Shown: in pieces, positions 59,947-64,000 of the stretch | How positions within the stretch are numbered: the stretch's first letter is position 1 | How the letters are laid out: each line of letters opens with the position of its first letter | Origin: DASSQJ01 sp963773655 | GTDB taxonomy: Bacteria > Actinomycetota > Actinomycetes > Actinomycetales > Dermatophilaceae | Assembly: GCA_963773655.1 (NCBI GenBank) | Contig: CAVZBX010000001.1 | Location: 992,001 to 1,056,000 of the forward strand | Length of the DNA stretch: 64,000 bases | Direction: 5' to 3' | Program-made: the position numbers and the translations under genes | Notes under the pieces: model-generated | The model's input: the letters and a program-made list of their open reading frames with translations, nothing else | What the model was told of the DNA's origin: nothing | Database searches by the model: none

Positions 59947-60864
59947 ATGTCGACCACCAGCACCACGGGGACCAGAGGCTCCCCCGGCGGGCAGGCGAGC
60001 ACCTTCTTCGTGCTGGCCATCGTCCTGAGCTGGTTGGCGTGGGTACCGCTGACGGTCCTCCCGCATCCCGGAGCACTGCGGGACGTCCTGCTCGTCGCCG
60101 GGTCGTTCGGTCCGGCTGCCGCAGCCCTGGTCCTGTCCATCGATCGCTTCGGTTGGGCCCGGACCCGCCGCGAGCTCGCGAGCAGGGCGACCTGGCGACA
60201 CCCGGTGAGCCTGTGGGTCGTGGCGCTCGCCGGTCCGGCAACGATCATGATCGTGGCGATCGCCGTCTGCACGGTGGCCGGCCGCCCCGTTGTCGGGTGG
60301 CAGGACCCGGCCCGTCTCTACCTCGTCGTACCGGTGTTCCTCTACGTGGCGGTCCTCGGGGGTCCGCTGGGCGAGGAGGCAGGGTGGCGCGGCTACGCCC
60401 TGCCACGACTTCAGCACGACCACAGCCCGACGACCGCCGCCCTGGTCGTCGGGCTGGTATGGGGGCTGTGGCACGCGCCGCTGTTCGCGGTCGACGGAAC
60501 GGTGCAGAGATCCGTCCCGGTCGCGGCGTTCGGGATCCAGATCCTGACCACGTCGGTTCTCTACGCGTGGCTGTGGAACCGGACGACGAGCCTCCCGGTG
60601 GTCATCGCCTTCCACGCGGCGTTCAACACCAGTGTCGGTCTCCTCCCCGTCCTCCCGGAGACCGCGGGTTCCGCCGGGCCGCTGTGGACCTCCCTCGCGC
60701 TCGCGGCCGTCGTCGCCGCCGCCCTCATCGTCGCGACCGGTGGCCGCCTCGGCCTGCCGCCCCCGCCGGCGACGGACCGGCCGGACGCGGGATCCCCTGC
60801 CGACGAGCACGGATCGTCCTCGGGTGAGGCGGCCAGGTCCCGCGCCGCACGGGTGCGGCGATGA
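59947..60864 (+). CDS. CPBP-family intramembrane protease
   Basis: A 305-residue membrane protein from ATG 59947. Motifs: GGPLGEEAGWRGYALPRLQ (motif 1, EExxxR), GLVWGLWHAPLF (motif 2 His) and VVIAFHAAFNTSVG (motif 3 HxxxN). Eight hydrophobic segments span about 20-245, and a charged 50-residue tail ends in RAARVRR. These are glutamate/histidine metalloprotease-like residues, all present. It starts an operon in which its stop overlaps the MFS gene (ATGA). It is related in type, not closely in sequence, to the 34872 CPBP protein. Confidence 0.87.
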   Translation: MSTTSTTGTRGSPGGQASTFFVLAIVLSWLAWVPLTVLPHPGALRDVLLVAGSFGPAAAALVLSIDRFGWARTRRELASRATWRHPVSLWVVALAGPATIMIVAIAVCTVAGRPVVGWQDPARLYLVVPVFLYVAVLGGPLGEEAGWRGYALPRLQHDHSPTTAALVVGLVWGLWHAPLFAVDGTVQRSVPVAAFGIQILTTSVLYAWLWNRTTSLPVVIAFHAAFNTSVGLLPVLPETAGSAGPLWTSLALAAVVAAALIVATGGRLGLPPPPATDRPDAGSPADEHGSSSGEAARSRAARVRR

Positions 60865-62192
60865 GCCCTGACTCGGGAGGTGGCGGCCACGGCACCGATC
60901 GGGGCGTCCTGGTGGCCACGAGCTCCCAGGGAGCCGGCAGGCGGGTCGCTGGGGTGCGTGCCCTCGGCTACCTCGTCTACGTGGGGGTGTTGTCCGCCGG
61001 CTACTACTACAACCTGACCTTCGTCCAGCTGGGCCTGATCGACCTCGGCACCCGGCGGGTCGGGATGCCGGAGGGCCAGGTCTCGGCGGCGATGGCGGCC
61101 CTCGCCGTGGTGGCGTTCGTGGCCGCGGTGGCGACCGGTCGGGCCATGGACGCCCACGGCTGGGGCGCGGACCTGCGCGTGAAGCTCCGGATCCTGTTCC
61201 TCGTCGTGGCCGCGCAGACCATCCTCACGATGGCGGCGCCCCACGTGGCGACGCCGTCGCAGTTCGCGCTGTGGGTGCTCGTCTCGGCGGTGGGGATCGG
61301 CGCCGGGATCCCGGTGACCTTCAGCCTGATGGTCGACTTCATCCCGGTCCGCCATCGCGGGTACGTCGCGGCCCTGGTCACCGCGCTCGCCTTCTCCGCG
61401 GCGGCCCTCTACCCCCTGGAGTGGAGGATCGAGGAGTTCGCGCCGCCGATGTCCCTGCTCATGGTGCCGGCCGCGGTGGTGCTGGGGATCGTCTCCTTCC
61501 GCAGGTTCTCGGTCGTCGACGAGTGGGCGCGGCAGCACGAGCGGTTCGGAGTCGGCCGGTTCTGCCGACCGACGCCCGTCGTCACGGCCAGCGCCGGGTT
61601 CTGGATGCTGGTCCTGGTCATGTTCGCCGTCTTCTTCATCGACAGCCTCGGTTTCCTCCGCATCATCGACACCCCGGCCTACATCTCGACCTCGTGGCAG
61701 TCATCGTCGATCGGGCCGCGGCTGTTCATCGCCGGCACCCACGTGGTCGGAGCGGCGATGGCGGGTGTGCTCTACACCGGCTTCGGACGGCGCTGGCTGC
61801 TGGTCTGGGTGTTCGGTCTGTTCGCCTTCACCCACCTCCTCTACACCTTCGACCTCGGCACCTCCCCGGCCGGCGTGGACCCACCACTGGCGCTGCCGCT
61901 GTTCTACGTCCTTGCCGTGAGCTTCTACACCACGCTCAACTTCGCGCTCTGGCCCGACCTGTCGACGCCGGCCACGGTGGGCACGAACACCGCCCTCGGT
62001 GTCGGGATCGCCGGTTGGCTGGCGTCGTTCGTCAGCACTGCCCTCGCCCTCTACTCCAGGAGCAGTGGCGTGTCGCTCCTGGAGCATCTGCGGTACGTCA
62101 ACGCCCTGGCGCTCCTGTTCGCGGTCGCCTACCCGCTCGTCCTCTACGTCCGCCGGATGCGAACCCTCGCCGCCACCCCGGAGCCACCATGA
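60861..62192 (+). CDS. MFS-type transporter, unknown substrate
   Basis: A 443-residue, twelve-segment protein from ATG 60861, overlapping the CPBP stop. The opening GYLVYVGVLSAGYYYNLTFV and AALAVVAFVAAVATGRAMDA fits segment 1 and 2, with GAGIPVTFSLMVDFIPVRHR in the central part and FIDSLGFLRIIDTPAYIST before segment 7. Motif A (GxxxDRxGRR) is not obvious and GRAMDAHGWGADLRVKLR stands in its place, so it is a divergent member. Its own stop overlaps the next start. Might carry the product or substrate of the neighbouring protease. Confidence 0.72.
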   Translation: MSPDSGGGGHGTDRGVLVATSSQGAGRRVAGVRALGYLVYVGVLSAGYYYNLTFVQLGLIDLGTRRVGMPEGQVSAAMAALAVVAFVAAVATGRAMDAHGWGADLRVKLRILFLVVAAQTILTMAAPHVATPSQFALWVLVSAVGIGAGIPVTFSLMVDFIPVRHRGYVAALVTALAFSAAALYPLEWRIEEFAPPMSLLMVPAAVVLGIVSFRRFSVVDEWARQHERFGVGRFCRPTPVVTASAGFWMLVLVMFAVFFIDSLGFLRIIDTPAYISTSWQSSSIGPRLFIAGTHVVGAAMAGVLYTGFGRRWLLVWVFGLFAFTHLLYTFDLGTSPAGVDPPLALPLFYVLAVSFYTTLNFALWPDLSTPATVGTNTALGVGIAGWLASFVSTALALYSRSSGVSLLEHLRYVNALALLFAVAYPLVLYVRRMRTLAATPEPP

Positions 62193-63055
62193 ACCTGGGC
62201 CTCATCCCGCTCCTCATCGCCGCGCTGCTCATGGCGTCGGCCGATCCCGGCACCGAGACCGTCGAGCTGGTGCTGACCGGCACGCACCAGATCTCGGAGC
62301 ACCGGGGAGCCCTGGTCGTCGCCGATGCCCGGGTGGCCATCCCCTCCGACGAGGAGGTGCCGGGGCCCGTCTACGTCGTCGCGGGCGAGCTGGTCGTCTC
62401 GGGCCGGGTCGACACCGACGTGATCCAGCTCGCCGGTACGGTCACCGTGGAACCCGGAGCCCAGGTCGGTGGCGAGCTGCGGCACGTCGGCGGGACCCAG
62501 CAGGTCTCCGGCAGCGCGCAGGTCGCGCAGCGGACGAGCGTGGCCTACAACCCCACCGCGGGCAACCCCGTCGCCGGGATCGTCTCGTTCGTGGCCCTGA
62601 CGCTGCTCCTGGCAGCGGCTGCACACCGGCTCGCGACCCGACGCGCCTCGGCGCTGCGCCACGTCGGCGGCGCGATCCGAGGCCACCCGGTCATCACCCT
62701 CACCGTCGGGACGCTCCTCACCCTGACCTTCATCTCGGTCTTCGTCTTCATGGCGTTCACCTTCGTCTTGCTGCCGGTCGCGATCGCCGGACTCCTGGCG
62801 GGGGCCCTGGTCGTCGGCTACGGCGTCATTGCCTGGGGCGACCTGATCGGTGACCGGCTGCCCATCCGCCGCCGGGGCCCGTCGACGGCGCTCGGCGTCG
62901 TGGCGGCCATGGGAGCGATCCAGCTCGTGGCCCTGATCCCCGTCGTCGGTGACGTGATCGCGCTGGCCATCCTGCTGACCGGCGTGGGAGCCGTCACCAT
63001 CACCTACTTCGGCGTCGCCGAGTTCACACCGGACATCCTGCCCCAGGACGGCTGA
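62189..63055 (+). CDS. Membrane protein with N-terminal bactofilin-like (polymer-forming) repeats
   Basis: A 288-residue protein from ATG 62189, overlapping the MFS stop (ATGA). A signal-like segment (1-18) precedes repeats PVYVVAGELVVSGRVDTDVI, QLAGTVTVEPGAQVGGELRH and VGGTQQVSGSAQV, a beta-helix of the polymer-forming cytoskeletal type. Four to five membrane segments follow (about 130-145, 170-215, 235-252, 260-275). Because a signal-like segment precedes it, the beta-helix would lie outside. Fusion of such a domain with a membrane C-terminus is found in other bacteria; role unknown, perhaps envelope scaffold. Confidence 0.7.
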   Translation: MNLGLIPLLIAALLMASADPGTETVELVLTGTHQISEHRGALVVADARVAIPSDEEVPGPVYVVAGELVVSGRVDTDVIQLAGTVTVEPGAQVGGELRHVGGTQQVSGSAQVAQRTSVAYNPTAGNPVAGIVSFVALTLLLAAAAHRLATRRASALRHVGGAIRGHPVITLTVGTLLTLTFISVFVFMAFTFVLLPVAIAGLLAGALVVGYGVIAWGDLIGDRLPIRRRGPSTALGVVAAMGAIQLVALIPVVGDVIALAILLTGVGAVTITYFGVAEFTPDILPQDG

Positions 63056-63193
63056 GGCGTGAGCATGCTCGTCCTCCGCGCCGACCCTGCACGGTGCCGT
63101 GACGGCCCGGGGGTGCGCGGCCACGGGTGTCGGGTCGATGGAGAAGGGACGGAGAGAGGAGAAGGCAGTGTCACACCGAACGGAGTGCAGGCC

Positions 63194-63394
63194 ATGACGA
63201 CCGACCGGACGAAGGGTGCCGAGCGACAGCGCCGCGCCTGGGCGGGTGGACTCATCGGGATCCTGGCAGGGGTCGGCGCCACCTTGGGAGTGCTCGTGGG
63301 CGGTGGAGCCGGCGTGGCGCTGGGTGCCGCCTTCGGCGCGGCTGCGGGGGTGCTGGCCGCCGCCCTGCTCACCCTGGGCGGCGGGCGACGGTGA
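63194..63394 (+). CDS. Small glycine-zipper membrane protein
   Basis: A 66-residue protein from ATG 63194 behind GGAGTGCAG. MTTDRTKGAERQRRAWAGG is a charged start, then two closely spaced hydrophobic segments (GLIGILAGVGATLGVLVGGG and GVALGAAFGAAAGVLAAALL) full of GxxxG steps, which would pack tightly in the membrane. Similar glycine-zipper small proteins occur widely without named role. Same strand as, but 138 bases after, the bactofilin-like gene, so operon membership is uncertain. Confidence 0.55.
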   Translation: MTTDRTKGAERQRRAWAGGLIGILAGVGATLGVLVGGGAGVALGAAFGAAAGVLAAALLTLGGGRR

Positions 63395-63480
63395 GGCCGA
63401 TGGGGCCGACGCCGCTCACTCCCGCCGCATGGCGACGCCGCGCCCTGGAGTTCCGGTGCGCCGGGAGGAAGGAGAGCCAC

Positions 63481-63840
63481 GTGTCGATCGTCGAGGCCCA
63501 ACGTGACGTGCGCCGCCTCTGTGTGGGCGGCGTCCACGGCCAGCTGGTCTCCGCGGTGGTCTGACTGTCCGCGTCGGCCGCGGCCCGGTGGGTCTCCACG
63601 GCAGCTCGGTCGTCGTGCTCCTCCCCGGGGCACCGTGATCTTCCCGCTGACCTGGCTGGTCATCCGACTCGCGGGACGTCCGGCGTCGCTGCCGTCCGCG
63701 CACCCCATGGCGGCCTGGCCATGCAGTTTGCGTTCACCGTGCCCATCGGTCTGCTGGTGGTCGTGGCCCTGCTGGCGGGCCTCGCCGGGGTGCCGGCAGC
63801 CACCGACCACTTCGTCTCGATGCTGTCGGCAGCCGAGGCC
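63481..63840 (+). pseudogene. Membrane-protein pseudogene (DUF7010-like), nonsense and frameshifts
   Basis: From GTG 63481 behind GGAAGGAG the frame reads VSIVEAQRDVRRLCVGGVHG, QLVSAVV and then TGA at 63562 where Trp is expected. LSASAAARWVSTAA continues the same frame. Family-like sequence resumes in a different frame as GTVIFPLTWLVIRLAGRPAS, LPSAHPMAA, and in a third as MQFAFTVPIGLLVVVALLAG. Together this is the N-terminal half of a small four-helix membrane protein (DUF7010-like from memory). The gene is dead; the end may lie beyond the window. Confidence 0.5.
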
Positions 63841-64000
63841 CGAGCCTGCCCTCAGCCCCACGAGCGAGACATGGGGACTCGACGGACAGCTCGATCCCGG
63901 GCATCTGCACCACGCGGGCAACCGCTACCTCGAGCTGCGTCACATCGCCGCCACACGGGCGTCAATGTGGCGGCCCATGACAGGGCCCTGACCTGGATGA

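Overview
The window comes from a very GC-rich actinobacterium. The pointers are a mycothiol-dependent (MDMPI-type) enzyme, F420-type oxidoreductases, AfsR-like (SARP) regulators, SigE-family ECF sigma factors, frequent GTG starts and 4-base ATGA/GTGA gene overlaps. The housekeeping order (dusB, dgt, dnaG, tRNA-Asn; glyS followed by a CNNM protein; gluABCD) fits the order Micrococcales, perhaps near Intrasporangiaceae. That placement is inference; no rRNA is present to confirm it.

Left part (1-22.5 kb), mostly conserved chromosome. The 3' end of an MDMPI-type gene is followed by a LuxR remnant. A minus-strand zinc operon znuA-znuC-znuB-zur is headed by a paired Zur operator that abuts the znuA start. 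Then come a DUF6703 membrane protein, glyS and a CNNM/CBS transporter. From 6.8 to 13.4 kb lies a paired sigma-factor locus. One gene fuses a degenerate ECF sigma factor to a membrane-anchored propeller-like domain. The other is the split form of the same pair: an intact sigma gene overlapping a propeller gene. A large helical-repeat gene lies between them on the opposite strand. Next are a rhodanese, a hydrolase, an MBL protein, dusB, an AbiEi-like remnant, a YdeI protein, dgt, dnaG with a partner of unknown function, and tRNA-Asn.

Middle part (22.5-37.8 kb), a probable genomic island. The last bases of tRNA-Asn are repeated with 21 of 23 matches at 37.8 kb, just before a strong bidirectional terminator. 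Between the copies is accessory content: an SDR/TetR pair with a perfect operator, cupin, RibD-C-like and LLM enzymes, a MocR regulator, a MazEF-type toxin pair, decayed MFS and other fragments, a large AfsR-like regulator, an HMA-domain protein, and a CPBP-ABC-permease operon. Four copies of the heptamer CTGTCCG at 11-base spacing, in two opposed pairs, lie between the HMA and CPBP genes. This is the layout expected of SARP operators. No integrase is visible.

Right part (37.8-64 kb), transport plus accessory genes. It holds a gluABCD uptake operon, a frameshifted cupin gene divergent from an FAD-dependent amine oxidase, a Tat-exported small cysteine protein, a haloalkane dehalogenase-like enzyme, an acyltransferase, ASCH, double-GNAT and deazaflavin-type proteins. 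A second AfsR-like regulator is split by a one-base frameshift next to a lipoprotein gene. Further right are a methyltransferase beside a decayed DUF1990 gene, membrane proteins, and a PAS protein without a kinase domain. Last is a compact operon (CPBP, MFS, bactofilin-like membrane protein) preceded by a degenerate ABC ATPase fragment; the window ends in another membrane-protein pseudogene. Gene decay is common between 30 kb and the right end.

All calls rest on reading the sequence and recalled family patterns. No database search was run.
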